A stretch of DNA of 64,000 nt from Roseovarius pelagicus (GCF_025639885.1 NZ_CP106738.1:496001-560000), one strand, 5' to 3'. Positions 38,787-47,873 are shown, numbered from the stretch's first letter. Notes: a model not told the origin generated them from the sequence alone. Numbers and translations: made by a program.

Positions 38787-40859
38787 CTACAGCCCAAGAG
38801 CCTTGCGCCGCTCGGTGGCAAATCCTTGTACCAGCCGGTCCGCAACCAATGCGAGGATTGCCATGCATGCCCCAGAGGTGATCCCTAGACCGACATCGGC
38901 CTGACCCAACGCCAGAAAGATCGACTGCCCAAGCCCCGTAGTTCCAATCAATGCTGCGATGACCAGCATTGCGAATGCATAGAGGATCGTCTGATTCAGC
39001 CCCAACAGGATCGTCGGTGCCGCATAGGGCGCGCGCACTTCCACCATGGTTTGCCAAGTGGTCGCCCCAGACGACACCGCCGCTTCAATCAGTTCATCCG
39101 GCGTCGTCACCAGACCGTGGCGCGTGTAACGGATCATCGGGACGATCGCGTAAAAGCAGATCGCGAGGAACGCAGAAAATTCACCAATCTGAAAGAACAT
39201 CAGGACCGGGATCAGAAAGACGAACAGCGGGATCGTTTGCAGCATATCGCAAATCGGTTGCACAAACCGCCATGCCAGCGGGCTCATCGCGCAGAGCAGA
39301 CCAATGGCACCGCCGACGATGGCACATGTAATGACGGCTGCGCCGGACAGGTATAGTGACAGCAGCGCCTTGTCCCATAGTCCACTCAGCAAAACGGCGA
39401 CCAACATCAACACCGCGAACTGTGCCAGCTTGCGCCCCCCCGCGACCCAGCCAACGGCTCCAGCTCCGATCAGGATAAATGGCCACGGCAGATCGGTAAT
39501 ACCAGTTTCGACCACACCCGCCCCGATTACCAACATAACGCCCGCAGCAACATTGCCGCGCCATGCCAGTACCACACCCAGCGCCGCCGCTATGGCAAAG
39601 AATGCGAAACTCATGTTCTGGGTCCACTGAAACCCCCAAGTGAAAGGTAGCACCGCGCCATCAAGGCCGATGCGCAAAGGTAACAACCCATAAAACATCG
39701 CCCCGTTCTTGAGCGTATCAAGGCCCGAACCGTTCGCCACAGTGAATGCGCTCAACCCGCCATCCACCCAATCAGCAACAGGTTGCAGCAGAGTGAGCGA
39801 CGCCGGATCAGGCAAGTGAGACCAGAACGCGAGCGCAATGACGCCGGCAATGGCAATGATTGCGCCTGAGATACGCCGAGAGTGGCGTCGACGATCCTCG
39901 GCCATCTGCCCGCTGATCCGGTCGATCACGATGGCAAACACCACGACCACCAGTCCCGCCAGCAACGCCTGACCAAACTGCGCCTTGCGCATGGTGAGCA
40001 GCACCTCCCAGCCGATATCATTGAACCCACCAATAACAGCGGCGATGATCACCATGCTGAGGGCGGCCATCAGGCATTGGTTCACTCCGACCATGATTTG
40101 TTGGCTGGCTGACGGTATCTCGACCAGAAACAGCTGTTGCATGCGGGTGCCCCCCGACATGATTGCCGCCTCCTTGATGTCGGTTTCCACACGCTCCAAC
40201 CCCAACATCACGTTGCGCGCCATCGGCGGCGCGGCATAGATCGCACTGGCGATCAGGCCGACAACAGGGCCAAAACCAAAGAGCAGCAGAAGCGGTGTGA
40301 GATAGGCGAATGTCGGCACGGTCTGCATCACGTCCATCAGTGTCTGAACGGCGTTGCGCACGCGTGGGATTTCATTGGCCAAAATGCCCACCCCGCCGCC
40401 GATCAGCAGGGCCAGAGGCACCGAAACGGCCACCAGCGACAGGGTATTCATGCTCTCATTCCAATAGCCGGAACTGACGACAAAGCTAAGCCCCAAGAAG
40501 GACAGCGCCGCCAGCGACCAACCCCCGACATACCAGCCAAGCGCCGTCACCAGTCCGATCGTCAAAGGCCAGGGGATGCCATTGAACAACACATTTGCCC
40601 ACTCCATCGGGTAGGCCAGAATGCCCGAGAATACCCGCGCCACAGGCTTGATCAGATTAAGGAACCAACCGAGCGATGCGCCGATCCATTCCGAGGCGGG
40701 CAGCGTCCAACTGTCTGGAAACTTGACCAGCCACGGCCAGATCGGCGCCAAAGCCATGCACAGTGCGCCGACAACCAGCACCACCAGCGCCGCCTTGGTG
40801 CCCGTGGTCAATAGACGCCCCCCCTGCAAGGTGGCAAAGCCGGTGTCCAGCGCACTCAT
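38787..40859 (-). CDS. ABC transporter permease, two fused ProW-type domains (betaine/carnitine importer)
   Basis: 690 residues holding two BPD_transp_1 permease units. The first has EAAIMSGGTRMQQLFLVEIPSASQQIMVGVNQCLMAAL (about 240-280), the second EAAVSSGATTWQTMVEVRAPYAAPTILLGLNQTILYA (about 585-625), both matching the EAA loop that contacts the ATPase. About 12-14 TM segments. Standard ProW is about 300-350 residues, so this is a tandem fusion giving a complete membrane channel from one gene. Its ATG overlaps the stop of the ATPase gene (ATGA). Confidence 0.9.
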   Translation of the reverse strand: MSALDTGFATLQGGRLLTTGTKAALVVLVVGALCMALAPIWPWLVKFPDSWTLPASEWIGASLGWFLNLIKPVARVFSGILAYPMEWANVLFNGIPWPLTIGLVTALGWYVGGWSLAALSFLGLSFVVSSGYWNESMNTLSLVAVSVPLALLIGGGVGILANEIPRVRNAVQTLMDVMQTVPTFAYLTPLLLLFGFGPVVGLIASAIYAAPPMARNVMLGLERVETDIKEAAIMSGGTRMQQLFLVEIPSASQQIMVGVNQCLMAALSMVIIAAVIGGFNDIGWEVLLTMRKAQFGQALLAGLVVVVFAIVIDRISGQMAEDRRRHSRRISGAIIAIAGVIALAFWSHLPDPASLTLLQPVADWVDGGLSAFTVANGSGLDTLKNGAMFYGLLPLRIGLDGAVLPFTWGFQWTQNMSFAFFAIAAALGVVLAWRGNVAAGVMLVIGAGVVETGITDLPWPFILIGAGAVGWVAGGRKLAQFAVLMLVAVLLSGLWDKALLSLYLSGAAVITCAIVGGAIGLLCAMSPLAWRFVQPICDMLQTIPLFVFLIPVLMFFQIGEFSAFLAICFYAIVPMIRYTRHGLVTTPDELIEAAVSSGATTWQTMVEVRAPYAAPTILLGLNQTILYAFAMLVIAALIGTTGLGQSIFLALGQADVGLGITSGACMAILALVADRLVQGFATERRKALGL

Positions 40860-41923
40860 GTCTCTTCTACCTGCAATGCGGCGGCCAGATCAGAGGGATG
40901 CACGACACCGATCACCCTACCCTGCGCGTCATGCACGGGAACCGGCTCATATAGCGAGATGCACGCGCCCAGTGCTTCCTCCAGCGTCATGTCCTGACGG
41001 ATGCCCGGATCGTCTGGCATGTTGTCCGGGGCTTCGCTGAGGGGTCTGAGGACCGAACTGATGCGCGCATGCCGTCCCTTGACCACGTCCTTTGAGAACT
41101 CTCGCACATAATCATCGACCGGTTTCAGCACGATCTCGGTCGGGGTGCCGATCTGTACGATGCGCCCGTCGCGCATGATGGCAATCCGGTCGGCGATTTT
41201 CAGTGCCTCGGCGATATCATGGGTGATAAAGACGATAGATTTCTTCAGCGTCGCCTGAATATTGATAAATTCATCCTGCAACTGCCGACGGATCAGGGGG
41301 TCAAGCGCGCTGAACGGCTCGTCCAGAAACCAGATGTCCGGGTTCACGGCCAGACTGCGCGCAATACCCACCCGCTGCCGCTGGCCGCCTGACAGCTGCC
41401 TTGGGTATGACGCCTCGCGCCCGTCCAGCCCGACGAGGTTGATCACCTCATGCGCACGTGCCAATCGGTCGCGCTTGCCCTGCCCTTGCATTTTCAGTGG
41501 AAAGGCGACGTTTTCAGCCACAGTCATATGCGGAAAGAGACCGAAATGCTGGAATACCATCCCCAGTTTGCGACGACGCAACTCGATCATCTGCGCCTTG
41601 CTCGCCTCAAGGATGCTTTGCCCGTCGATGTCGATCTGCCCGCCCGTCGCCTCGACCAGACGCGAGATACAGCGCACGATGGTCGATTTACCCGACCCCG
41701 ACAGGCCCATGATCACGAACAACTCACCGCGATTGACGTCAAAACTGGCATCCTGCACCGCCGGAATCAGCCCATCTTGCCGCAATCTGTCCGCTGCGGT
41801 TTGCGCGTCGCCCCCCGATGCGTTCAGCGCCTCTTTGAGCTTTGACTTGGCGTTCGGGCCAAAGACCTGCCAGACCCCTCGACAACTGATCGCCGGTTGA
41901 TCCGCGCGTGTGTCATCATTCAT
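40856..41923 (-). CDS. Betaine/carnitine-type ABC transporter ATP-binding protein
   Basis: 355 residues of the ProV/OpuAA family: N-terminal extension with ISCRGVWQVFGPNA, Walker A MGLSGSGKST, Q-loop VFQHFGLFPHMTV, signature YPRQLSGGQRQRVGIARSL, Walker B IWFLDEPFSALDP, H-loop FITHDIAEAL, then a C-terminal CBS-like part (about 275-350) ending GVVHPSDLAAALQVEET. CBS domains in this family sense ionic strength or nucleotides. It precedes the fused permease in the same operon. Confidence 0.93.
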   Translation of the reverse strand: MNDDTRADQPAISCRGVWQVFGPNAKSKLKEALNASGGDAQTAADRLRQDGLIPAVQDASFDVNRGELFVIMGLSGSGKSTIVRCISRLVEATGGQIDIDGQSILEASKAQMIELRRRKLGMVFQHFGLFPHMTVAENVAFPLKMQGQGKRDRLARAHEVINLVGLDGREASYPRQLSGGQRQRVGIARSLAVNPDIWFLDEPFSALDPLIRRQLQDEFINIQATLKKSIVFITHDIAEALKIADRIAIMRDGRIVQIGTPTEIVLKPVDDYVREFSKDVVKGRHARISSVLRPLSEAPDNMPDDPGIRQDMTLEEALGACISLYEPVPVHDAQGRVIGVVHPSDLAAALQVEET

Positions 41924-42017
41924 CTTGGTCCCCTGATTTCATTAGCTGAAATTCTGTTGTTCAAAACAACGCGCCCCAGGTTTGCCTTGGGGTCGTGCGC
42001 GCAAAGGGCGCGAAGGC

Positions 42018-42035
42018 CCCGGCAAAAGAGCCGGG
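42018..42035 (-). terminator. Stem-loop between binding-protein and ATPase genes
   Basis: CCCGGC-AAAAGA-GCCGGG in the 143-bp gap. Intergenic stems here are typical of binding-protein operons, where they reduce read-through or protect the upstream message so that the solute-binding protein is made in excess. No T-run follows, so this is tentative. Confidence 0.4.
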
Positions 42036-42066
42036 ACGCTTCCGTTTTCAGTGTCCGCGTCGCAGA

Positions 42067-43017
42067 TCAGTTGGTCGCCGCGTCAACAACCGGCTTCCAC
42101 TTGTCCTCGTTGGCGCCCATCCATGCCGCTACGGCCTCTTCGACAGATTGGCCTTCTACGTCGATCTTCCCCATCAGCGGCTGTTGATCTGCCACATTCA
42201 GGGTAAAATTCGCCAAGATTTCAGCAGCGGCTGGCCATTTCTCGTCAAAGCCAGACCATGTCGCCTTGAAAATGCGCGTCGGCGCAAAATCACAGTCGTT
42301 GACAGCGTTTGGATTCGGGCCCCATGCCGGGTCCTCGAAACATGCGGGCTCGCCCACCGGCAGATCAACGAACTGCACGTCATAGGCCGACATCGCCCAG
42401 TGCGGCTGCCAGAACGTAATCAGCAATGGTGATTTCTTTTCAGTCGCGGCACGCAGTTCCGTGATCAACGCACCTTCGGAGCCTGCGGGAACGGCCTTGA
42501 ACGGCAGATCAAAACCCGTCATGCGATCCGCGCCGGGCGTTCCCCAGTCGGCGGGATAATCCACCAAACGCCCCATCGGCAGCGTCTCAGCCGTGGCAAA
42601 CTGGCCAGCGCAATCCTTCAGCGCCTCCCAAGCCGGCAGGCCCGGACAAATTTCTGCCACGTGGGCCGGATATGCGATGCCTTCCTTGGCATCCAGTCCC
42701 AGATCGCCGATCTCGGTCACGCCACCGGCTTCGACCTGTTTGGCATAATCGTCAGAGACGTTCGAGGACCAGATTTCCATCGCGCCGTGGATTTCGCCAT
42801 CAGACATCGCCTGATACATATTCATGTAACCAGCCGTCACGTATTCGACGTTATAGCCAGCCTTTTTCAGCATCTCGCCCGCGACATGCGTCGAAACATG
42901 CTGACCGGTCCATTCATTGATCGCCAGTTTAATCGGCTCGTCGACCGCGCCCATCTCGGCGGCGTGAACACCGCCCGCGATAGCGGCAATAGCGATGCCG
43001 CAGCTCAGATATTTCAT
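42067..43017 (-). CDS. Glycine betaine/carnitine-type ABC solute-binding protein (OpuAC/ProX)
   Basis: 316 residues. A signal peptide (MKYLSCGIAIAAIAGGVHAAE) and an OpuAC fold: IKLAINEWTGQHVSTHVAGEM, AMSDGEIHGAMEIWSSN, LITFWQPHWAMSAYDVQFVDLP (WxPHW aromatic cage element) and LNVADQQPLMGKIDVEG. GGGAGA precedes the ATG at 43017; a farther upstream in-frame ATG would destroy the signal peptide. The aromatic-cage elements suit quaternary ammonium ligands (betaine, carnitine, choline). Divergent from the GlxA/CdhR-type regulator. Confidence 0.93.
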   Translation of the reverse strand: MKYLSCGIAIAAIAGGVHAAEMGAVDEPIKLAINEWTGQHVSTHVAGEMLKKAGYNVEYVTAGYMNMYQAMSDGEIHGAMEIWSSNVSDDYAKQVEAGGVTEIGDLGLDAKEGIAYPAHVAEICPGLPAWEALKDCAGQFATAETLPMGRLVDYPADWGTPGADRMTGFDLPFKAVPAGSEGALITELRAATEKKSPLLITFWQPHWAMSAYDVQFVDLPVGEPACFEDPAWGPNPNAVNDCDFAPTRIFKATWSGFDEKWPAAAEILANFTLNVADQQPLMGKIDVEGQSVEEAVAAWMGANEDKWKPVVDAATN

Positions 43018-43126
43018 TATAGTCTCCCTGATTGTTTTTTGTTCGTTGCTTTTGTTCGTTGAAGTATTGCAGGTCGTCGCGTCGCAAAATGCTTGTTTTG
43101 GTCCCCTTTTTTGCATCAATAGTCAT

Positions 43127-44140
43127 ATGAGCCGAATTTCGCAATCACCATGCAAAATCATCATTATCGTGACGCCGCATTTTAACATGTCGGCAACCAT
43201 GGGATTTGTCGATCCGTTTCGCGTCGCAAACTATCTGGGGGGCACATCGCGTTTCCGTTGGCAGATCGTATCAGAACGCGGCGGTCCCTGCCCAGCCAGC
43301 AACGGAACCGAACTGGGAACCATCCCCCTGTCGCAAGTGCAGGGGCAAAGCGCCGATATCGTCATTGTGTCGTCCAGCTGGGCACCCGAGACACATAACA
43401 GCACCCCACTGCATGCAGCATTGTGGCGATGGGCCGGTCAGGGTGCCACGCTGGGCGCGCTGGATACCGGTGCCTTTATTCTGGCTCAGGCTGGTCTGTT
43501 AAAGGAAAAGCGCGCAACTGTTCACTACGAGCATATCGACGCCTTCGGTGAAATGTATCCTGACATTGAAATGAGCGAAGATTTATTCATTTTCGATGGC
43601 AATCGCATCAGTTGTGCAGGTGGATCAGCCAGCGTGGACTTTGCATTGAATATCTTACGCGGTGCGTTGGGTGACGGTCAGGCGAACGCTGCGGCGCGGT
43701 ATCTCTTTCACCCCAGCGTTCGCCCTGCGGGCAGTCAGCAGAATGCCGGTCCGATGGAACCATTGGGCAATACTGCACCGCGTATAGTGAAACGTGCCAT
43801 CACCTTGATGGAGAAGAACTTGGAAACGCCGATTCCAATTGCCGATGTCTGCAACTTGATCGGCATCTCGCATCGCCAGCTCAATCGGCTCTTTCGGACA
43901 TATGTCAAGAAAACACCGGCGCTCTACTATCGCGATATCCGGCTGGACAGGGCGCGGGGCCTGGTTACCCAGACCGACATGGCAATGGCCCAGGTCGCGG
44001 TCGCCTCTGGCTTTGCCAGTCAGGTGCATTTCAGTCGTGCCTATCGTGACCGTTTCGGCCTGCCCCCCCGGCGCGACCGCGTAGAGGGGCGCGTGCCGTT
44101 CGAGTTTCGCGCATGGCCGCTGCACCGTAAGGCGAAATAG
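43127..44140 (+). CDS. GlxA/CdhR-type AraC family transcriptional regulator
   Basis: 337 residues. The N-terminal DJ-1/PfpI-like domain (ISQSPCKIIIIVTPHFNMSAT, LGALDTGAFILAQAGLL) is followed by an AraC double HTH (ETPIPIADVCNLIGISHRQLNRLFRTYV, then MAQVAVASGFASQVHFSRAYRDRFG). This is the architecture of GlxA-family activators such as CdhR (carnitine) and GbdR (betaine). Position, divergent from the importer and ahead of the catabolic genes, strongly suggests that it activates both. Start at 43127 gives the canonical N-terminus. The 109-bp gap to the binding-protein gene is the shared control region. Confidence 0.9.
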   Translation: MSRISQSPCKIIIIVTPHFNMSATMGFVDPFRVANYLGGTSRFRWQIVSERGGPCPASNGTELGTIPLSQVQGQSADIVIVSSSWAPETHNSTPLHAALWRWAGQGATLGALDTGAFILAQAGLLKEKRATVHYEHIDAFGEMYPDIEMSEDLFIFDGNRISCAGGSASVDFALNILRGALGDGQANAAARYLFHPSVRPAGSQQNAGPMEPLGNTAPRIVKRAITLMEKNLETPIPIADVCNLIGISHRQLNRLFRTYVKKTPALYYRDIRLDRARGLVTQTDMAMAQVAVASGFASQVHFSRAYRDRFGLPPRRDRVEGRVPFEFRAWPLHRKAK

Positions 44141-44226
44141 GCCGTCTGCCACAATGTCTATAAAAGTTCAGATCAAGGCGAGCGATGCACATTTATCGGC
44201 GCGTGCTGCGACATTCTGACTGCAGG

Positions 44227-44246
44227 TTCGGGGCCGTTACCCCGAA
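44227..44246 (+). promoter_or_regulatory. Small hairpin in the leader of the Rieske oxygenase gene
   Basis: TTCGGGG-CCGTTA-CCCCGAA, a perfect 7-bp stem eight bases upstream of the GGAG ribosome-binding site at 44255-44258. It may tune translation; nothing more can be said. Confidence 0.35.
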
Positions 44247-44265
44247 ATGTAACCGGAGCGTCGTC

Positions 44266-45408
44266 ATGTCAGCCATTCTCAGCCAATCCGACTATGATCA
44301 TATCAGCCAAGGCTACTCCGCCGACAGTGGCAGCTCGCAATCATTGCGCGCAGAAGCATACACCGATCAGAAATGGTTCGACGCAGATTTGCGCGCGGTT
44401 CTGGCCCGTAATTGGCAATGGGTCTGCCATGTCGAGGCATTGCGCGAGCCGGGCAGCTACTTCACCGCACAGATCGCCGGGCAGCCCGTCGCCATCGTGC
44501 GTGACCGCGAGGGCGTCCTGCGCGCGTTCTACAACGTCTGCAAACACCGCGCCCATGAATTGTTGAGTGGTCGCGGCACAACCTCACGTATCATGTGTCC
44601 CTATCACGCGTGGGTCTATAAACTGGATGGCCAGTTGGTGCGCGCGCCCGAAACAGAACATCTGACAGACTTCGACCCCAAGGAAATCTGCCTTGATGCG
44701 GTGCAGGTCGAGGAATTCTGCGGCTTCATCTACGTAAACCTCGACCCTAACGCCGTCTCGCTCGCCGAGCAGTCCGGCGATCTGGAAACAGAAATCCGAC
44801 ACTGGGCACCCGATATTGACCAACTGACCTTTGGGCGTCGGCTGACCTATGACATCAAATCGAACTGGAAGAACGTCGTCGATAATTTTCTGGAATGTTA
44901 CCACTGCCCGACCGCGCACAAGGATTTCTGCGACCTTGTTGATATGGATACCTACAAGGTGACAACATACGGCATCTATTCATCGCACATGGCAGAGGCC
45001 GGCAATACCCCCAACAGCGCCTATGACGTCAGCAACGCGACGGTGAAAACCCATGCCGTCTGGTGGCTGTGGCCAACAACCTGCCTGATGCGTTATCCGG
45101 GGCGGTCGTCGATCATCGTGCTGAACGTGATCCCCATGGGGCCGGATCGGACACTGGAAACCTATGACTTCTATCTGGAGACGCCGGATCCTGACCCGAT
45201 GGAGCAGGACGCAATGCGCTACATTGATGAGGTGCTGCAGGTCGAGGATATAGGTCTGGTTGAAAGCGTCCAGCGTGGCATGAACACGCCTGCCTTTACC
45301 CAAGGCCGGATTGTCAACGACCCGTCCGGGTCTGGGAAATCCGAACATGCCGTGCACCATTTTCACGGCCTCATCCTAAATGCATATCAAGCCGCAAGCC
45401 GTTTATAG
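44266..45408 (+). CDS. CntA-like Rieske oxygenase (quaternary-amine demethylase/monooxygenase)
   Basis: 380 residues. The GGAG at 7 bases fixes this start. Rieske ligands: Cys92-X-His94 (VCKHRAHELLSG), Cys111-X2-His114 (CPYHAWVYKLDG). Mononuclear iron: His213, His218 (NFLECYHCPTAHKDF) and Asp328 (QVEDIGLVESVQRGM), with bridging Glu210 instead of Asp. The ELLSG, LECYHC and LVESVQRG parts and the length match carnitine monooxygenase CntA closely as I remember it; related proteins demethylate stachydrine or betaine. So substrate is a quaternary amine: carnitine (to trimethylamine plus malic semialdehyde) or betaine (to dimethylglycine). No CntB/GbcB reductase is in the window, so electrons must come from elsewhere. 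Confidence 0.88.
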   Translation: MSAILSQSDYDHISQGYSADSGSSQSLRAEAYTDQKWFDADLRAVLARNWQWVCHVEALREPGSYFTAQIAGQPVAIVRDREGVLRAFYNVCKHRAHELLSGRGTTSRIMCPYHAWVYKLDGQLVRAPETEHLTDFDPKEICLDAVQVEEFCGFIYVNLDPNAVSLAEQSGDLETEIRHWAPDIDQLTFGRRLTYDIKSNWKNVVDNFLECYHCPTAHKDFCDLVDMDTYKVTTYGIYSSHMAEAGNTPNSAYDVSNATVKTHAVWWLWPTTCLMRYPGRSSIIVLNVIPMGPDRTLETYDFYLETPDPDPMEQDAMRYIDEVLQVEDIGLVESVQRGMNTPAFTQGRIVNDPSGSGKSEHAVHHFHGLILNAYQAASRL

Positions 45409-45423
45409 AAAGAGAAAATTCCT

Positions 45424-45480
45424 ATGAGTTTTCTTCATTCAATTTTCTTCAGACGAAGAAAATTCAGGACATGTCCATGA
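45424..45480 (+). CDS. Possible 18-residue leader peptide overlapping the choline-sulfatase start
   Basis: Encodes MSFLHSIFFRRRKFRTCP and ends in a TGA that overlaps the ATG at 45477 (ATGA). The middle of this frame is the perfect dyad 45441-45464. A leader reading frame that unfolds the dyad and hands ribosomes to betC would be a plausible translational-coupling device. The ribosome-binding site before it is weak, so it may be chance. Confidence 0.35.
   Translation: MSFLHSIFFRRRKFRTCP
45441..45464. promoter_or_regulatory. 24-bp perfect dyad just upstream of choline sulfatase
   Basis: Arms AATTTTCTTC and GAAGAAAATT around AGAC, ending 12 bases before the betC start codon and two bases before its AGGA. 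AT-rich in a GC-rich setting. It could be an operator (for example for a BetI- or LysR-type protein) or an RNA hairpin next to the ribosome-binding site. Confidence 0.55.
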
Positions 45481-47012
45481 CAAAACCGAACATCGCCATA
45501 ATCATGGCCGACCAGCTTGCCCCGCATTTCTGCGGCGCCTATGGCCATCCGATCGCCAAAACGCCGCATATGGATGCGCTGGCCGCGCGTGGCATGCGCT
45601 TTGACGCTGCCTATTGCAACGCGCCGCTTTGCGCGCCCTCGCGTTTTGCATTCATGTCGGGGCAGTTGATCAGCCGCATCGCCGCCTATGACAATGCCAG
45701 CGAATTCCGCGCCAGCGTTCCGACATTCGCGCACTACTTAAAAGCTTTAGGATATCATACCTGTTTATCAGGAAAAATGCACTTTGTCGGCCCTGACCAA
45801 AAGCATGGTTTTCAGGACCGTGTAACCACGGACATCTACCCCGCTGATTTCGCCTGGACACCCGATTGGGAAGCGCCGGACGAACGGATCGACAAGTGGT
45901 ACCACAACATGCAGACCGTAAAGGAAAGCGGCGTTGCGCAAGCCACCTATCAAATCGACTATGATGATGAGGTGGGGTTTGCGGCACGCCGCTGGCTCTT
46001 TGATCGCGCCCGTGACCGTGTTTGCGGAACCGACACGCCATTTGCATTGGTCGCCAGCTTTATCCATCCTCACGACCCCTATGTTGCCCGGCCAGAATTC
46101 TGGAACCTCTATAACGATGATGACATCGACATGCCCGCCCATATCATCGCCCCAGAGGATCAGGATCCATTCTCGCGCCGGGTGATGGACGGGATCGAAG
46201 CATCCTACATACCGCTCACAGACGAAGAGGTTCTTCGGGCCCGCCGCGCCTATCTGGCCAATGTCAGCTACTTCGACAGCAAGATCGGCGAACTCGTCCG
46301 CACGTTGGAAGAAACTGGCGCGCTGGAGAATACCGTGATCATCGTCACCGCAGATCACGGCGACATGCTTGGTGAACGGGGCCTGTGGTACAAGATGAAC
46401 TTCTTCGAACATTCGGCACGGGTGCCGCTGATCATGGCCGGGCCGGGCATCGTGCAAGGCAGCGCGCCAAACGCCTGCTCACTCGTTGATATTCTGCCGA
46501 CACTGGTTGAGATCGCCGGTGGCAGCCCTGATATGTTCGGCGAACCGGTTGATGGTCGATCCTTGCTGCCGTTGGCACGCGGTGAGCCGGATACACAGGA
46601 TTTGGCAGTCGGCGAATATTGCGCCGAAATGACCCCTGCGCCAGTCTTTATGATCCGACGCGGCGCGCTAAAGTACATCCACTGTGACGTGGACCCACCG
46701 CAGCTTTATGATTTGGCACGCGACCCGGCAGAGATCACCAACCGGGCACGCGATCCCGATTACCAAGAGGCCGCAGCGGGATTCGCAGCCGAAGTGGCGG
46801 AACGATGGGATTCTCCCTCCCTGCGCGCAGATATCATCGCTACGCAGAAATCACGCCGCGCCCTGCATGCCGCTATGGAGGCCGGTGCCGGTGACACATG
46901 GGATTACAACCCGCCCAGCGATGCAAGCCAGCAATATGTCCGCAATCACATGGACTGGACTGTGGCCGCCGCGCGCTACCGTTATCCCCCGCTCAAGGAG
47001 ACTGAAGAATGA
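45477..47012 (+). CDS. betC: Choline-sulfatase
   Basis: 511 residues of the type I sulfatase family. The formylglycine motif is LCAPSRFAFMSGQL (Cys-x-Pro-Ser-Arg), metal ligands occur in IIMADQLAP and ADHGDMLGERGLWYKM, and the BetC-specific SGKMHFVGPDQKHGF and TTDIYPADFAWTPDW are present. It hydrolyses choline-O-sulfate to choline and sulfate, likely in the cytoplasm (no signal peptide). AGGA at 45466-45469 lies 7 bases from the ATG at 45477 but only one base from 45471, so the inner start is preferred. No choline oxidation genes (betA/betB) follow; instead, dehydrogenases and a BKACE. Confidence 0.92.
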   Translation: MTKPNIAIIMADQLAPHFCGAYGHPIAKTPHMDALAARGMRFDAAYCNAPLCAPSRFAFMSGQLISRIAAYDNASEFRASVPTFAHYLKALGYHTCLSGKMHFVGPDQKHGFQDRVTTDIYPADFAWTPDWEAPDERIDKWYHNMQTVKESGVAQATYQIDYDDEVGFAARRWLFDRARDRVCGTDTPFALVASFIHPHDPYVARPEFWNLYNDDDIDMPAHIIAPEDQDPFSRRVMDGIEASYIPLTDEEVLRARRAYLANVSYFDSKIGELVRTLEETGALENTVIIVTADHGDMLGERGLWYKMNFFEHSARVPLIMAGPGIVQGSAPNACSLVDILPTLVEIAGGSPDMFGEPVDGRSLLPLARGEPDTQDLAVGEYCAEMTPAPVFMIRRGALKYIHCDVDPPQLYDLARDPAEITNRARDPDYQEAAAGFAAEVAERWDSPSLRADIIATQKSRRALHAAMEAGAGDTWDYNPPSDASQQYVRNHMDWTVAAARYRYPPLKETEE

Positions 47013-47803
47013 TGTTGAAAGGCAAGACCGCCCTCGTGACCGGCGGACGCGGCGGTATCGGTCGCGCCATCTGCGCACGTTTCCTGCGTGAGGGTGCCAC
47101 TGTTTACGCAGCCGACGTCAGTGAGGCAGGGTCGCTCGGCGCACATGACGCTGATGGGACCCGGTTCATTCACCTTGATGTAACATCCGAGAACGCAGCA
47201 AAGGCAGCGATGGCACAGGTTGCCGACGATGAGGGAAAGCTGGATATTCTGGTCAATGCGGCGGGTATTGAGATTGAAAAGACCATCGAGGATACCACCC
47301 TTGAAGAATGGAACCTCAGCTTCGCCGTCAATGCGACAGGCACCTTCCTGACCAGCAAATACGCCTTGCCTCTGATGCGCGCGGCCGCGAAATCGGGCAT
47401 CAGCGCCAGCATCATCAATTTCGGCTCCTACGACGGATTTATCGCCGATCCTGGCCTTGCCGCCTATTGCGCGACCAAGGGCGCGGTTCATGCCCTGACC
47501 CGCGCAATGGCCTGCGATCACGGCCCCGAAGGGATTCGGGTCAACGCAATCTGCCCCGGCTACATCGACACACCGATGTTGCAGAGCTTCTTTACCGGTG
47601 ACGGATCGGGGGCCGGTGGCAAATCGATCGACGCGCTACAGCAGGCGGTGCGCGATGTGCACCCCATGCGCACCTATGGCACGCCAGAAGACATCGCCAA
47701 TCTGGTTAACTGGCTGGCCTCAGATGAGGCCCGCTATGCCTCCGGTCAGCTCTGGGTGCTGGATGGAGGGTTGAGCGCGCAGGTTCAACAGATGCGCCTG
47801 TGA
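47009..47803 (+). CDS. SDR-family NAD(P)-dependent dehydrogenase
   Basis: 264 residues: Rossmann TGGRGGIGRAI (about residues 11-21), NAAG, catalytic Ser in IINFGSYDG region and YCATK (Tyr-x-x-x-Lys), then NAICPGYIDTPM and a C-terminal SGQLWVLDGGLSAQ. The classical SDR catalytic Ser position is Gly-Ser-Tyr. Its ATG overlaps the betC TGA (ATGA), so it is part of the same operon. Within a carnitine/betaine cluster it may act on a 3-hydroxy acid such as D-carnitine or a downstream hydroxy intermediate; the substrate cannot be read from sequence. Confidence 0.88.
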   Translation: MMLKGKTALVTGGRGGIGRAICARFLREGATVYAADVSEAGSLGAHDADGTRFIHLDVTSENAAKAAMAQVADDEGKLDILVNAAGIEIEKTIEDTTLEEWNLSFAVNATGTFLTSKYALPLMRAAAKSGISASIINFGSYDGFIADPGLAAYCATKGAVHALTRAMACDHGPEGIRVNAICPGYIDTPMLQSFFTGDGSGAGGKSIDALQQAVRDVHPMRTYGTPEDIANLVNWLASDEARYASGQLWVLDGGLSAQVQQMRL

Positions 47804-47873
47804 TTGTGGTTATGGGCATCGCGCGTAGTTTTGTAAAAAGGAAGGGCCAAGGCGCCCGTTTGAGGAACGCTAC

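Noticed and set aside
40137..40814. A 225-codon plus-strand frame opposite the fused permease
   Set aside because: It is the complement of a membrane-protein gene with strong family motifs; its His/Arg-rich product resembles no family.
45441..45464. Rho-independent terminator at the dyad upstream of betC
   Set aside because: The stem is AT-rich, not followed by a T-run, and lies next to the start and ribosome-binding site of the next gene.
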